A DNA stretch of 36,592 nucleotides from JBBQXK01 sp038251625 (GCA_038251625.1 JBBSBE010000024.1:1-36592); one strand, 5' to 3'; shown: positions 10,869-20,034, counted from the stretch's first letter. Notes: generated from the sequence alone by a model not told the origin. Program-made: numbers and translations.

Positions 10869-12637
10869 CAGCGCTCCGTCAGTTTCATCTCGATCCGCCG
10901 GTTCTGCGCGCGCGCATCGGCGCTGTCACCCACCGCGACCGGCTGCCATTCGCCAAAGCCGGTTGCGGCCATCCGGTTCGGCGGGAAGCGCAGCACATCC
11001 TGCATGTAGCGCACCACCGAAAGCGCCCGCGCCTGGCTTAGCTGCCAGTTGTCGGCGAACGCGCCCGCCCCGGACAGCGGCACATTGTCGGTATGCCCGT
11101 CCACCCGGATGATCCAGTCAATGCCCGGGGGTATCTGCGCCGCAACATCGTCAAGGATCTGCACCACGCTGCGGATCTGCGCCTGCCCCTCGGGGGCAAG
11201 ATCGGCGGACCCGGGGTTGAACAGCACCTCGGAAGAGAACACGAACCGGTCGCCCACCACCCGCACGCCCTCGCGCCCCGCCAGAAGCTGGCTCAACTGC
11301 CCGAAGAATTCCGACCGGAACTTTTCCAGATTCGCCTTCTCGGCCTCCAGCCGCTTTCGCTCGGCCTCCTCCAGCGCAAGGCGGCGGCTCGATTCGGATG
11401 CCACCTGCGCCAGCGCGGCGTTCAACTGGCTGCCCAGCGTATCCAGTTGCACCTTGGCCTCGGCATCCCGCGCGCTCGAGGCGTCCAGAAGCGCCTGAAG
11501 CGACCCAAGCTGATTGCGCAGCGCCTTGATCTGCTCGTTCAGCAGCGCCACCCGGCGACGTTCCTCCAGGATCGCCCGGTCCTTGTCGGTCAGCACCTTG
11601 CGGGCGGCATCCAGAAGCCCCGCGTTCAGCGCCGCCGATTTGGTCGCATCCGTCTGCGCCGTCTCTGCCGCCGCCAACAGGGTCAGCGTGTCTTCGGCGC
11701 GCTTGCGGCTTTCCTCCAGCGCCAGCGTCATGGCGGTCAACTCGTTGTCCGCGTCCGCCAGTTTTCTGCGCAGCGCCTCGGCTGCCGCCAGATCGGCAAG
11801 CCGCGTCCGCTCGGCCTCCGACAGTGCGCCCTTGCTGGCTGCGAGTTCCCGGCGCAGCGCCTCGGCGGCGGCAGCCTCTGCCAGCCGGGCGCGTTCGGCC
11901 TCGTCCCTTGCTGTGCCCAGGGCCGCCGCGTCCTCGGCCAACCGGTCACGCTCGGCCGTCACCCGGGCGCGCAAGCCATCGCTGGCCTGCAACCGCGCCA
12001 GCGCGTCCGACAGGTTCACTTCGGCCTCCGCCGCCTGTCGCCGCAGGTCCGCCGTCAGCGCCTCCAGCGCCTCGCGCCGCGCCGCGGCCAGCCGTGCAGC
12101 TTCGGTCTGGGCGTCGATCTCGCTTCGCGCCGCCGCCAAAGCGGCGTTCAACGCATCCTGCTCGCCGCGCAGCGTCTCGGTCGCCGCCTGCAGCGCGACC
12201 ACGTCGCTGCGCGCGGCATCCCGCTCGGACAGAAGCGCCGCCACCTGCGCCTCGAAATCGGTGATCTTCGCGTTTGCGGCACCCAGCGCCGCCGCGCGCT
12301 CGGCCAGTTGCCCGTTCAGCGCCAGAATGGCTGCAGCCTGCGCCTGACCCTCGGCCTCGGCTGCCGTCAACGCCGATCCAAGCCGCCCCACCTCTTCGCG
12401 CAAACCATCCGCACGGCTGCGCTCCAGCCCCAGCGCATCGGCCAGTTCCGCCACCTGCGCATTCAGCGCATCCAACTCGCTGCCTTGCGTATCGATGGTC
12501 TCGCGCAGCACCGACTGCACCATCATGAAGATCGTCAGCACGAACAGCAGCACCAGCAGAAGCGACGTCATCGCATCCACGAAGCCGGGCCAGATCGGTG
12601 CCTCGCCCCGCGTGCTGCCCCGCCGCGACAGCGCCAC
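10868..12637 (-). CDS. MotB/OmpA-like peptidoglycan-binding protein with long coiled coil
   Basis: A 589-residue envelope protein. A short cytoplasmic N-terminus leads to a single membrane helix (residues 16-42) containing FVDAMTSLLLVLLF. The Asp at residue 21 matches the proton-carrying Asp of MotB, ExbD and ZorB in the DxMTxL context. About 400 residues of Ala/Glu/Arg/Leu-rich coiled coil follow, then a C-terminal OmpA domain with the peptidoglycan-binding pattern DGHTDNVPLSG, NWQLSQARA and NRRIEMKL. It lies four bases after the MotA/ExbB-like gene and overlaps the DUF2254 gene. By family logic it is the B subunit of an ion-driven stator-like complex. The process it powers is not shown. Confidence 0.9.
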   Translation of the reverse strand: MALSRRGSTRGEAPIWPGFVDAMTSLLLVLLFVLTIFMMVQSVLRETIDTQGSELDALNAQVAELADALGLERSRADGLREEVGRLGSALTAAEAEGQAQAAAILALNGQLAERAAALGAANAKITDFEAQVAALLSERDAARSDVVALQAATETLRGEQDALNAALAAARSEIDAQTEAARLAAARREALEALTADLRRQAAEAEVNLSDALARLQASDGLRARVTAERDRLAEDAAALGTARDEAERARLAEAAAAEALRRELAASKGALSEAERTRLADLAAAEALRRKLADADNELTAMTLALEESRKRAEDTLTLLAAAETAQTDATKSAALNAGLLDAARKVLTDKDRAILEERRRVALLNEQIKALRNQLGSLQALLDASSARDAEAKVQLDTLGSQLNAALAQVASESSRRLALEEAERKRLEAEKANLEKFRSEFFGQLSQLLAGREGVRVVGDRFVFSSEVLFNPGSADLAPEGQAQIRSVVQILDDVAAQIPPGIDWIIRVDGHTDNVPLSGAGAFADNWQLSQARALSVVRYMQDVLRFPPNRMAATGFGEWQPVAVGDSADARAQNRRIEMKLTER

Positions 12638-12641
12638 CGGC

Positions 12642-13853
12642 CTAGCTCCGCGCCGCGGGTTGCCCGCGCGAAAGCTGCCGTATCGCCGTGGTCAGCCCGG
12701 CAAGGTCAGACCGCAGATCCGCCAGGCTTTCCTGCCGCCCCGCGCTCAGTTCTTCCAGAATGCGCAAAAGCTGCACATCGATGGACCGCAGGCGCATGCG
12801 ATTTTCCGCTTCCGTATGCAGCCCGCCCTCGGGGCCCGCAAGCGTGGTGCGCAGGTCCTGCTGGCCCTGCACCATCCGCGTCAGCAGAACCGTCTGCGCC
12901 TCGGCCTCGCCCGCCTGCACCGCACCCCGCGCGGCCAGCGCCTGCACCGCGTCGGTCAGCGCCGAAATGCGCGCCTCCAGCGCCACGCGCCCCGCATCCG
13001 CCGATTTCAGCGCCGCAATATTGGCCGCCGATTGCGCCTGCAACTCGGTCGCCAACTGGTCCAGCACCCCCGCAAGCGCGCCCGTGTCACCGCCCGAACC
13101 ACCACCCTCGCTCTCGGTTGCGCTAAAGCCGAAACGGGTGATCGTGGCCGTCCATTCCTCAAGCTCGCGGTAGAACCGGTTTTGCCCGTGGCCCGCAAAC
13201 AGCTCCAGAAGCCCGATCACCAGCGATCCGGCAAGGCCCAGCAGCGAGGATGAAAACGCCGTGCCAATCCCGCCAAGCTGCGATTCGAGGCCCCGCATCA
13301 GCTTGCCGAACATCTCGATCCCCGTCTCGCCCTCCTGCGGGGTCAGGTTGCGGATCGTCTCCACCATCGCGGGTACGGTGGTGGCAAGGCCCCAGAACGT
13401 GCCCAGAAGCCCCAGAAACACCAGAAGGTTCGTCAGATACCGCGTGATATCCCGCGCCTCGTCGATCCGTGTGCCCACCGAATCAAGGATCGACCGCTGC
13501 GATGTGGCCGAGATCTGCATCTGCGCCCCGCGCGATCGCAGAAGCGCCGCAAGCGGGGCAAGAAGGCTCGGCGGGTCGGCCAGTTCGCCCCCCGGTCCCT
13601 GCCGCGACATCCAGCGGATCCAGTTGACCGAAATGGCAAGCTGCACGACCTGCCAGAAACAGGCCAGCACCCCAAGCGTGAAGACCCCAAGGATAAAGCC
13701 GTTCAGATACACGTTGGCGCGGAACACGCTTTGCACCACGGGGGCCGCGACGAACGCGCCGCTGATCACCAGCGCGAGCACCCCCAGCATCAGCACGATC
13801 TGCCGCACCGGCTGGGTAAAGGACGGCCCTGCCGTGGCCACACTGCGGTTCAT
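12642..13853 (-). CDS. MotA/TolQ/ExbB-like proton channel protein
   Basis: A 403-residue inner-membrane protein from ATG 13853 (MNRSVATAGPSFTQPVRQ). Membrane helices lie near residues 18-40, 50-75, 141-165 and 195-220. The third contains LGLLGTFWGLATTV and the fourth IGTAFSSSLLGLAGSLVIG, the paired pore helices of the MotA/TolQ/ExbB family. The C-terminal part (about 235-403) is helical and soluble. Four bases separate it from the MotB-like gene, so the two should form an A5B2-type channel. The frame is open back to 13916 but those residues are not conserved. It differs from TolQ and flagellar MotA in length and neighbours. Confidence 0.9.
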   Translation of the reverse strand: MNRSVATAGPSFTQPVRQIVLMLGVLALVISGAFVAAPVVQSVFRANVYLNGFILGVFTLGVLACFWQVVQLAISVNWIRWMSRQGPGGELADPPSLLAPLAALLRSRGAQMQISATSQRSILDSVGTRIDEARDITRYLTNLLVFLGLLGTFWGLATTVPAMVETIRNLTPQEGETGIEMFGKLMRGLESQLGGIGTAFSSSLLGLAGSLVIGLLELFAGHGQNRFYRELEEWTATITRFGFSATESEGGGSGGDTGALAGVLDQLATELQAQSAANIAALKSADAGRVALEARISALTDAVQALAARGAVQAGEAEAQTVLLTRMVQGQQDLRTTLAGPEGGLHTEAENRMRLRSIDVQLLRILEELSAGRQESLADLRSDLAGLTTAIRQLSRGQPAARS

Positions 13854-13938
13854 GCCTGCCGGTGCCCCTCTTTCCGCGCCCACCGGCACAATAGGGCGGG
13901 GCCATGCGCCTGCCAACCGCCAAAGCGGCGCGCGGGTG

Positions 13939-14472
13939 TCACAGGTGACTGATTTCCTTCACCCGCCCAGCCAGCCATTCAAGATCGGGATCGGCGATGC
14001 CAAGCGATGCCAGATGCTCGGCCGTGGCGTAAAGATAATCGCGGTTCGGCCCTCGCCCCCCGGTTGCGCGCGCGATGATCTGTGCCTGTTCTTCCAGCGG
14101 CAGCCCGCCGCAATACTGCACGTGGTCGCGCTCGATCACATAGGTCAGCGCCTCCAGCCTTTCGGCCTGCACCGTCACCGCCAGCCGGTGCTCGACATAG
14201 GCAGACGAGATCAGTTCCCGCGCACGCAGCGCCGCCAGCGTGGCTTCCTCGGCGCCCGGCGCCACGCGAAACGCCACCCCGTCGCAGATCGCCCCCTCCG
14301 CCCGGTCCAGCGCCAGCACAAGGCCCGGCTCCGCCTCGCTGCCCCGGTGGTGGATCGAGCGCATGCAGAAACTGCGGTGCCATCCCTCCAGCCGCGCAAG
14401 CCGCTGCTCGGCCACCGGAAACTCCGGGTTCCAGATCAGCGACCCGTAGCCGAAAACCCACAATTGCGTCAT
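13939..14472 (-). CDS. ChaC-like gamma-glutamylcyclotransferase
   Basis: Predicted to split glutathione to 5-oxoproline and Cys-Gly. The N-terminus carries FGYGSLIW (residues 7-14), the phosphate-binding-like loop of the fold, and the probable catalytic Glu is E86 in LRARELISSAY. ATG 14472 is chosen because it places the motif right at the N-terminus (MTQLWVFGYGSL), giving 177 residues. Longer in-frame starts exist at 14496 and 14550. It lies 85 bases upstream of the stator-like operon on the same strand and is divergent from the DUF2125 gene. Confidence 0.9.
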   Translation of the reverse strand: MTQLWVFGYGSLIWNPEFPVAEQRLARLEGWHRSFCMRSIHHRGSEAEPGLVLALDRAEGAICDGVAFRVAPGAEEATLAALRARELISSAYVEHRLAVTVQAERLEALTYVIERDHVQYCGGLPLEEQAQIIARATGGRGPNRDYLYATAEHLASLGIADPDLEWLAGRVKEISHL

Positions 14473-14540
14473 CGCGCCCGACTGGCCCTTTTCCATCGCG
14501 CGACATAAGACCATGGCGCGGGCAAGGGAAAGGGGCGGCG

Positions 14541-15536
14541 ATGCGGGCAATGATCTGGGTGGTGTCCATCGTGGCCCTTCTCTGGGGTGGCGTTTGGGTC
14601 GTGGCCTCGCGCGCCATCCTCAAGGGCACCGAAGGCTGGCTTGCCGCACAACCCGCCGATGGCCCGCGCGTTCAGGCTTCCGATGTCGCGGTGCAGGGCT
14701 TTCCCAACCGGCTCGACTTGCGCGTGGCAGACCCGCGCTTTGGCGATCCCGTCACCGGGATCACCTGGCAAGCCCCCTTCGCCGAGGTGGATACGCTGAT
14801 CTACAAACCCTGGCACGTGATCGCCTCGCTGCCCCCCGGCCAGCGGATCAATACACCGCAAGGCAGCGCCACGCTCGACAGCACGCGCTTTCAGGCCAGC
14901 CTGCGCGTCACCCCATCAAGCGCCCTGCCGCTGGCACAGATCGGGCTGACCGCCGATGCCCTGTCCCTGCGCACGGATGACGGTGGAACCACCGGCCTTG
15001 CCAGCATGCGCCTCGCCTTCGCGACAGAGGGGGATGACGCCAACATCTACAGCCTTGGGATCGAGGCGCTGGGCCTTGCTCCCGATCCGGGCTTCCTCGC
15101 CGCCCTGCCTGCCCGCACCACCCTGCCGCATATGGCCGAGGCGCTGCGCCTGCGCGCGCGCCTCACCTTCACCGCCCCGCTTGACCGCTTTGCCGGCGAG
15201 ACGCGCCCCGCCCTGTCTGGCCTCGACATCGCAGAGGCGGCCCTCACGTGGGGCCCTATCAGGGCCAGTGCCACGGGCAACCTCGCCGCCGATGCCGAAG
15301 GCTATGCCGAAGGCCGCCTCGCGCTGTCGCTGACCGGCTGGCAGGCCGCGCTCGATCTGGCCGCCGCCGCCGGGCTTCTGTCCCCCGACCAGCTTTCCAC
15401 GGCAAGCGAGCTTGCGTCCCGTGCCGCCACCGCCGCCGGAACGCCCGACCGCATCGACCTTCCCCTGACCTTCGCCAATGGCCGGATCAGCTTTGGCCTC
15501 TTCCCCCTCGGCCCGGCCCCGCGCCTCGTCCCCTGA
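14541..15536 (+). CDS. DUF2125 domain protein, exported
   Basis: A 331-residue protein with an N-terminal hydrophobic helix (MIWVVSIVALLWGGVWVVAS) that acts as a signal anchor or signal peptide, followed by a long beta-rich region. The segments VQGFPNRLDLRVADPRF and WQAPFAEVDTLIYKPWHVI are characteristic of DUF2125, common in alphaproteobacteria and without known function. AAGGGG precedes the ATG by six bases. It lies 68 bases from the divergent chaC-like gene. Confidence 0.88.
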   Translation: MRAMIWVVSIVALLWGGVWVVASRAILKGTEGWLAAQPADGPRVQASDVAVQGFPNRLDLRVADPRFGDPVTGITWQAPFAEVDTLIYKPWHVIASLPPGQRINTPQGSATLDSTRFQASLRVTPSSALPLAQIGLTADALSLRTDDGGTTGLASMRLAFATEGDDANIYSLGIEALGLAPDPGFLAALPARTTLPHMAEALRLRARLTFTAPLDRFAGETRPALSGLDIAEAALTWGPIRASATGNLAADAEGYAEGRLALSLTGWQAALDLAAAAGLLSPDQLSTASELASRAATAAGTPDRIDLPLTFANGRISFGLFPLGPAPRLVP

Positions 15537-15620
15537 CGGCACGCGATCCTACGGCTTCTTCCGTGCAAAACGATCCTCGGGGGTAAGGCCGCAGGCCAAG
15601 CAGGCCGACAGCCCGCTCTC

Positions 15621-16217
15621 CTATCGCCGCCACTCGCCGCGCGCCCGGATCGCCGAGGACGACAGATCCCGCATCGGCAGGTCCACATGGCACCAGGCCG
15701 GGGCATCCATGCGTGCCAAAGCGCGCGCCGCATCGACCCGCGCGCCGCCAAAGGCCCGTGCGGCGGGCGACAGCCCCGCCCGCACCCGCGCGCCCGGTCG
15801 CGCCAGCACACCCACCGGCACGGTTTGCATGATCTCGGCCCAGCGGTCCCAGCGGTGGAACTGCACCAGATTGTCGGCCCCCATCAGCCAGACGAAGCGC
15901 ACCCCCGGATAATGCGCCTGCAAAAGGCCAAGCGTTTCAGCGGTGTAGCGCGTGCCAAGCTGCGCCTCGATATCCGTCACCACCACGCGGGGATGCTGCA
16001 TGATGCCCCGCGCCCGCGCCATCCGGTCGGCCAGCGGCGCAGGCCCGTGCGCCTTAAGCGGATTGCCGGGGCTGACAAGCCACCACACCCGGTCCAGCCC
16101 GAACCGCTTCAGCGCCTCGCGGGTGATGTGCACGTGGCCCGCATGGGCCGGATCGAACGACCCGCCCAACAGGCCCACCACCATCCCGCGCGTGGCCTTG
16201 GGCCAACCCTGTCGCAT
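15621..16217 (-). CDS. nadD: Nicotinate-mononucleotide adenylyltransferase
   Basis: Adenylates nicotinate mononucleotide to deamido-NAD in NAD biosynthesis. The 198-residue protein has the nucleotidyltransferase motif GGSFDPAHAGH (residues 18-28) and the C-terminal SSSAIRARGE, equivalent to the ISSTxIR motif. The start at 16217 has TAGGAG eight bases upstream and gives the short pre-motif extension seen in Rhodobacter homologues. It converges with the DUF2125 gene and is divergent from the GNAT gene. A rsfS/rlmH partner is not adjacent. Confidence 0.95.
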   Translation of the reverse strand: MRQGWPKATRGMVVGLLGGSFDPAHAGHVHITREALKRFGLDRVWWLVSPGNPLKAHGPAPLADRMARARGIMQHPRVVVTDIEAQLGTRYTAETLGLLQAHYPGVRFVWLMGADNLVQFHRWDRWAEIMQTVPVGVLARPGARVRAGLSPAARAFGGARVDAARALARMDAPAWCHVDLPMRDLSSSAIRARGEWRR

Positions 16218-16314
16218 CTGCCGCTCCTACCGAACGCCCCGTTCTGCCGACGCGCCCCCCGGCTGTCAACGCACCCGCTTGCAGCCGGTCAGCACCGCTT
16301 CTAGCCTCGCCTCC

Positions 16315-16791
16315 ATGACCGCCATCACCATTGCCACCGCCGATCCGCTCGACCCGCAGGCCCGTGCCTGCCTTTCCGCCTATTACGCCGTGCTGAACGA
16401 CCGCTTCCCCGAAGGCTTCGATGTGGCCGCAGCCCCCGATCCCGACCCCGGCGCCATGCGCCCCCCGCGCGGCACGTTCCTGCTGGCCTGGCGCGGGGAT
16501 GCGGCCGTCGGATGCGTCGCCCTCTCCGGCGCCGGCAGCGGCACGGCCGAGGTGAAGCGCCTCTACGTCAGCCCCGAGGCGCGCGGCCAGGGCCTTGCCA
16601 CCCGCCTGATGGCCGAGATCGAGGCCGCGGCCCGAACGCTCGGCTATACCCGCCTTCAGCTTGATACCAACCGCGTGCTGCACGAGGCGATCGGCTTCTA
16701 CCGCCGCCACGGCTGGGCCGATATCGCGCGCTACAACGACAATCCCTATGCCCACCACTGGTTCGGCAAGTCCCTTGCCGGCCCCGCATAG
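16315..16791 (+). CDS. GNAT family N-acetyltransferase
   Basis: A 158-residue acetyl-CoA-dependent acetyltransferase. The acetyl-CoA loop is visible as VSPEARGQGLATRLM, preceded by the beta strand AEVKRLYV and followed by LQLDTNRVLHEAIGFYRRHGW, typical of the fold. The substrate is unknown. ATG 16315 is chosen from the conserved start of the domain; the open frame extends far upstream across the antisense nadD gene and is not coding there. Confidence 0.88.
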   Translation: MTAITIATADPLDPQARACLSAYYAVLNDRFPEGFDVAAAPDPDPGAMRPPRGTFLLAWRGDAAVGCVALSGAGSGTAEVKRLYVSPEARGQGLATRLMAEIEAAARTLGYTRLQLDTNRVLHEAIGFYRRHGWADIARYNDNPYAHHWFGKSLAGPA

Positions 16792-16850
16792 ACACCCAAG
16801 CCACCATCCCATACCGTCGCGCACAGAACACCTTGGGGAATCATGACGAC

Positions 16851-18608
16851 ATGACCGAAGCCCGCGTCCAGCGCCGCCTCGCCGCGATCCTGGCCGCCGA
16901 TGTCGTGGGCTTTTCCCGCATGATGCAGGAAAACGAAGCGGGCACCCTTGCCGCACTCAAGGCGCGCCGCAGCGATATCCTTGCCCCCACCGTCGCCCGT
17001 CACAAGGGCCGCGTGGTCAAGCTGATGGGCGACGGTGTGCTGGTGGAATTCGCCAGCGCCGTCGATGCCGTCCAGTGCGGCCTGGCCCTCCAGCGGGGCT
17101 TTGCCGCTGCCAATGACGGCCCGCCCTCCCGCCACATCACCCTGCGCATCGGCATCAACCTTGGCGATGTCATCGTCGAGGGCAGCGATCTTTACGGCGA
17201 CGGCGTGAACCTTGCCGCCCGGCTGGAGGGCATCGCCGATCCCGGCGGCCTTTGCGTCTCGGCCAAGGTCATGGCCGAGGTTGCGGGCAAGATCGACGCC
17301 GCGTTCGAGGATATGGGCGAGCGCAGCCTCAAGAACATCGCCCTGCCCCAGCGCGTCTACCGCGTTTCGGGAACCGCCGCCCCCCGCGCCGAGCCCCTTG
17401 CCCTGCCCAGCAAACCTTCCGTCGCCGTCCTGCCCTTCGCCAATCTCAGCGGCGACCCCGAGCAGGAATACCTCACCGACGGGCTGACCGAAGACCTCAT
17501 CACTGGCCTCTCGCGCGTGCGCGATATCTTCGTCATCGCCCGAAATTCCGCCTTCGCCTACAAGGGCCGCACCGTCCCGGTCAAGGATGTGGCGCGCGAT
17601 CTCGGTGTCCGCTACGTCCTTGAAGGCAGCATCCGCAAATCGGGCCCCCGCGTCCGCATCTCGGCCCAGCTTGTCGACGCCACCACCGGCCACCCGATCT
17701 GGGCCGACAAATACGACCGCGACCTGATCGAGATCTTCGATCTGCAGGACGAGATCACGCGCAACGTCGTCGCCACCACGCAAACCCAGATCCGGCTTGC
17801 CGAAGGCACGCTTTACCAGGCCACCAACCGCCCCGAGATCGGCACCTGGGGCCTCGTCACCCGCGCGATGTTCTGCATCTACGCGCTCACGCCGGACTCG
17901 CTGGCCGAGGCCAAGCGGATCGCCGAACAGGCCATCGCCCTTGATGAAACCTACGGCCCCGCCTGGCGCTGCAAGGCCATCGCCGTCTACCACTTCGCCC
18001 ATATGCGCATCGCTCCCGATTACGATGCCACGCTGGACGAGGCGCTGGCGCTGGCCGAACGCGCCGTGCGGCTCGACCCCGGCGACGAATACGCCCACTG
18101 GGCGCTCGGCCTTTCCCTCGCGGCCCGGCACCAGCACGAACGGGCCATCGCCGAGCTTGAACGGGTGACAGAGATCGCACCCAATTACTCCACCGGCCGT
18201 GGCAGCCTCGGAACGGTGCTCTGCTATGTCGGCCGGGCGGCCGAAGGGATCGCCTGCAACGAAGACGCCATACGCTCGGACCCGCTGAACCCCAGCATCT
18301 TCTTTCGCTATTCGGGCCTCGCCCTCGGCCTTTACCTCACCGGCGACTACACGGGTGCGGCGGCCACCGCGATGAAATCGATCCGGTTGAACCGCAACTG
18401 GTACCTCGGCCACCTCTACCGCATCGCGGCGCTGGGGCAGCTTGACCGCTCCGACGATACACGCGCGGCCCTGCAGGATTACCGCGCCGTTTTCCCCGCT
18501 GCATCAGTGCAAGACGCGGACCGGCTGCCCTTCCGTGGCACGGCAGACCTCGATCACCTGCGCGACGGCCTGCGCAAGGCAGGCCTCCCCGACGCCCCAC
18601 CCGCCTGA
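16851..18608 (+). CDS. Class III adenylate/guanylate cyclase with FlgO/TolB-like and TPR domains
   Basis: A 585-residue soluble protein. The cyclase domain (about 1-175) has both metal-binding aspartates, D17 in AADVVGFS and D61 in LMGDGV, and N120 and R124 in YGDGVNLAARLEG, so it should be active. Residues about 188-320 (PSVAVLPFANLSGDPEQEYLTDGL, GVRYVLEGSIRKSG) form the TolB/FlgO-like module common in this cyclase class, and the rest is TPR-like repeats. There is no membrane segment. ATG 16851 is chosen, with GGGGAA upstream. cAMP is the likely product, but nucleotide choice and input signal are not shown. Confidence 0.92.
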   Translation: MTEARVQRRLAAILAADVVGFSRMMQENEAGTLAALKARRSDILAPTVARHKGRVVKLMGDGVLVEFASAVDAVQCGLALQRGFAAANDGPPSRHITLRIGINLGDVIVEGSDLYGDGVNLAARLEGIADPGGLCVSAKVMAEVAGKIDAAFEDMGERSLKNIALPQRVYRVSGTAAPRAEPLALPSKPSVAVLPFANLSGDPEQEYLTDGLTEDLITGLSRVRDIFVIARNSAFAYKGRTVPVKDVARDLGVRYVLEGSIRKSGPRVRISAQLVDATTGHPIWADKYDRDLIEIFDLQDEITRNVVATTQTQIRLAEGTLYQATNRPEIGTWGLVTRAMFCIYALTPDSLAEAKRIAEQAIALDETYGPAWRCKAIAVYHFAHMRIAPDYDATLDEALALAERAVRLDPGDEYAHWALGLSLAARHQHERAIAELERVTEIAPNYSTGRGSLGTVLCYVGRAAEGIACNEDAIRSDPLNPSIFFRYSGLALGLYLTGDYTGAAATAMKSIRLNRNWYLGHLYRIAALGQLDRSDDTRAALQDYRAVFPAASVQDADRLPFRGTADLDHLRDGLRKAGLPDAPPA

Positions 18609-18748
18609 CCGCCGCACCTGCAAAAGGGGTGCCTCCCCATCGTGCTGAGGGGTCAGCGGGATAGGCGCCGCCCGACGGTCGCCCGCGCATTGTCCCCCTT
18701 GACGCCCCGCCCCCTCCCCGCCACGCTCCCCGCGAAGGGAGGCCTGCC

Positions 18749-19390
18749 ATGCCCCACGATCACCCCGACCACGCCACTGCCGCCGATCTCCACCGGCATC
18801 TGCAAAGCCACATGCCCTCCGACCCCGCCCTGCGCGTCAAGGCGCTGGAAAGCCTCGTGGTCGAGCGTGGCCTTGTGGCACGCGAAACGCTGGACGCCTG
18901 GATCGAGCTTTACTCCGAAAAGGTCGGGCCGATGCGGGGCGCCCGTGTCGTCGCGCGTTCCTGGCTCGACGAAGGGTTTCGCGCGCGTCTCTTTGCCAAT
19001 GCCGCCGAGGTGGTGGAAGAGATGGGCTTTCACGGCCACGGCACCGGCCATCTGCAGGCGGTGGCGAACACAGCCGACACGCACAACCTGATCGTCTGCA
19101 CGCTCTGCTCGTGCTATCCCTTCGGGCTTCTCGGGATGTCGCCGATCTGGTACCGCTCCACCGCCTACCGTGCCCGGGCCGTCTGCGAACCCCGCGCCGT
19201 TCTGGCCGAATTCGGCGTGACCCTCGGCCCCGATGTGGCCGTCCGCGTCTGGGACAGCACGGCCGAACTGCGCTACCTCGTCGTACCCGAACGCCCCCCC
19301 GGCACCGAAGGCTTCAGCGAAGATCAGCTTGCCGCCCTCGTCACCCGCAACGCGATGATCGGCACCGACCGCGACCTGAAGGTGGCATGA
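18749..19390 (+). CDS. nthA: Nitrile hydratase subunit alpha, cobalt type
   Basis: Metal-bearing subunit of the enzyme that hydrates nitriles to amides. The 213-residue protein carries the metal-binding loop CTLCSC at residues 117-122. Thr at the second position, with Tyr after the loop, marks the cobalt class, whereas iron enzymes have CSLCSCT. The two central cysteines are oxidised post-translationally in known enzymes. GGGAGG precedes the ATG by seven bases. The stop overlaps the beta-subunit start as ATGA. Thiocyanate hydrolase is a related alternative, but the two-subunit layout fits nitrile hydratase. Confidence 0.95.
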   Translation: MPHDHPDHATAADLHRHLQSHMPSDPALRVKALESLVVERGLVARETLDAWIELYSEKVGPMRGARVVARSWLDEGFRARLFANAAEVVEEMGFHGHGTGHLQAVANTADTHNLIVCTLCSCYPFGLLGMSPIWYRSTAYRARAVCEPRAVLAEFGVTLGPDVAVRVWDSTAELRYLVVPERPPGTEGFSEDQLAALVTRNAMIGTDRDLKVA

Positions 19391-20034
19391 TGGATGGCCC
19401 GCACGATCTTGGCGGCAAGGAAGGTTTCGGCCCGATCGATGTAGAGGCCCCCGGCTTCCGCCACGATTGGGAACGGCGCCAGTGGGCGCTTTCCAAAACC
19501 ATCGATATCCCCGGCGTGATGATCGACAACTGGCGCGCAACGATGGAAACGATGCCGCCCGCCGCCTATCTCGCCCTGCCCTACTTCGCGAAATGGAACT
19601 TCAACGACCTCGTGCAACTGATCGCCCGCGGCGTCTTCACGGCGGATGAGGCTGTCGCGGGCCATGTGGAACGGCCCGCCCCCGCCGCGCCCCCCCGCGA
19701 TCTCGACGCCATGCTGGCCCGCCTCCGCACCACCTGCCGCAGTTTCGCGCGCCCTGCGACCAGCCCCGCGCGTTTTGCAGTGGGCGATACGGTCCGGACG
19801 CTGCGCCATCCCGTACCCGGCCACACCCGCCTGCCCGCCTATGCCCGCAGCCGCAGCGGGACCGTCATCGCCCACCACGGCGCGCACATCTTTGCCGACA
19901 AGGGCGCAGAGGGCGCAGAGGTGCCCGAACACCTCTACACCGTCTCCTTCACCGCGCCCGAGCTTTGGGGCAGCGGCGACCCGCGCGATACCGTCACCCT
20001 CGATCTGTGGGAACCCTACCTTGCAGCCCCCTGA
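19387..20034 (+). CDS. nthB: Nitrile hydratase subunit beta
   Basis: Partner of the alpha subunit. The 215-residue protein begins MMDGPHDLGGKEGFGPI, the family's N-terminal signature. The C-terminal SH3-like domain contains FAVGDTVRTLRHPVPGHTRLPAYARSRSGTV and HLYTVSFTAPELWG, both strongly conserved. Translation starts inside the alpha stop (ATGA overlap). The accessory gene begins 14 bases before its end, so all three genes form one coupled operon. Confidence 0.95.
   Translation: MMDGPHDLGGKEGFGPIDVEAPGFRHDWERRQWALSKTIDIPGVMIDNWRATMETMPPAAYLALPYFAKWNFNDLVQLIARGVFTADEAVAGHVERPAPAAPPRDLDAMLARLRTTCRSFARPATSPARFAVGDTVRTLRHPVPGHTRLPAYARSRSGTVIAHHGAHIFADKGAEGAEVPEHLYTVSFTAPELWGSGDPRDTVTLDLWEPYLAAP

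Noticed and set aside
11093..13126. 677-codon plus-strand frame opposite the OmpA-like and MotA-like genes
   Set aside because: Low-complexity Gln/Arg/Leu composition produced by the antisense of an Ala/Glu coiled coil; no start site or domain.
9615..13853. Zorya anti-phage system
   Set aside because: ZorA/ZorB-like subunits are present, but no ZorC, ZorD or ZorE gene flanks them and the neighbours are housekeeping genes.
15549..15620. In-frame extension after the nadD stop containing CLACGLTPEDRFARKKP
   Set aside because: It looks protein-like (two Cys) but has no start codon with a ribosome site, and NadD normally ends at the GEWRR tail, so read-through of TAG is not supported.
16746..18413. 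555-codon minus-strand frame opposite the cyclase
   Set aside because: Antisense shadow of a gene with intact catalytic motifs.
18699..18727. Promoter for the nitrile hydratase operon (TTGACG-N17-CACGCT)
   Set aside because: The -35 is good but the -10 hexamer is a poor match and the region is simple C-rich sequence, so it was not listed as a feature.
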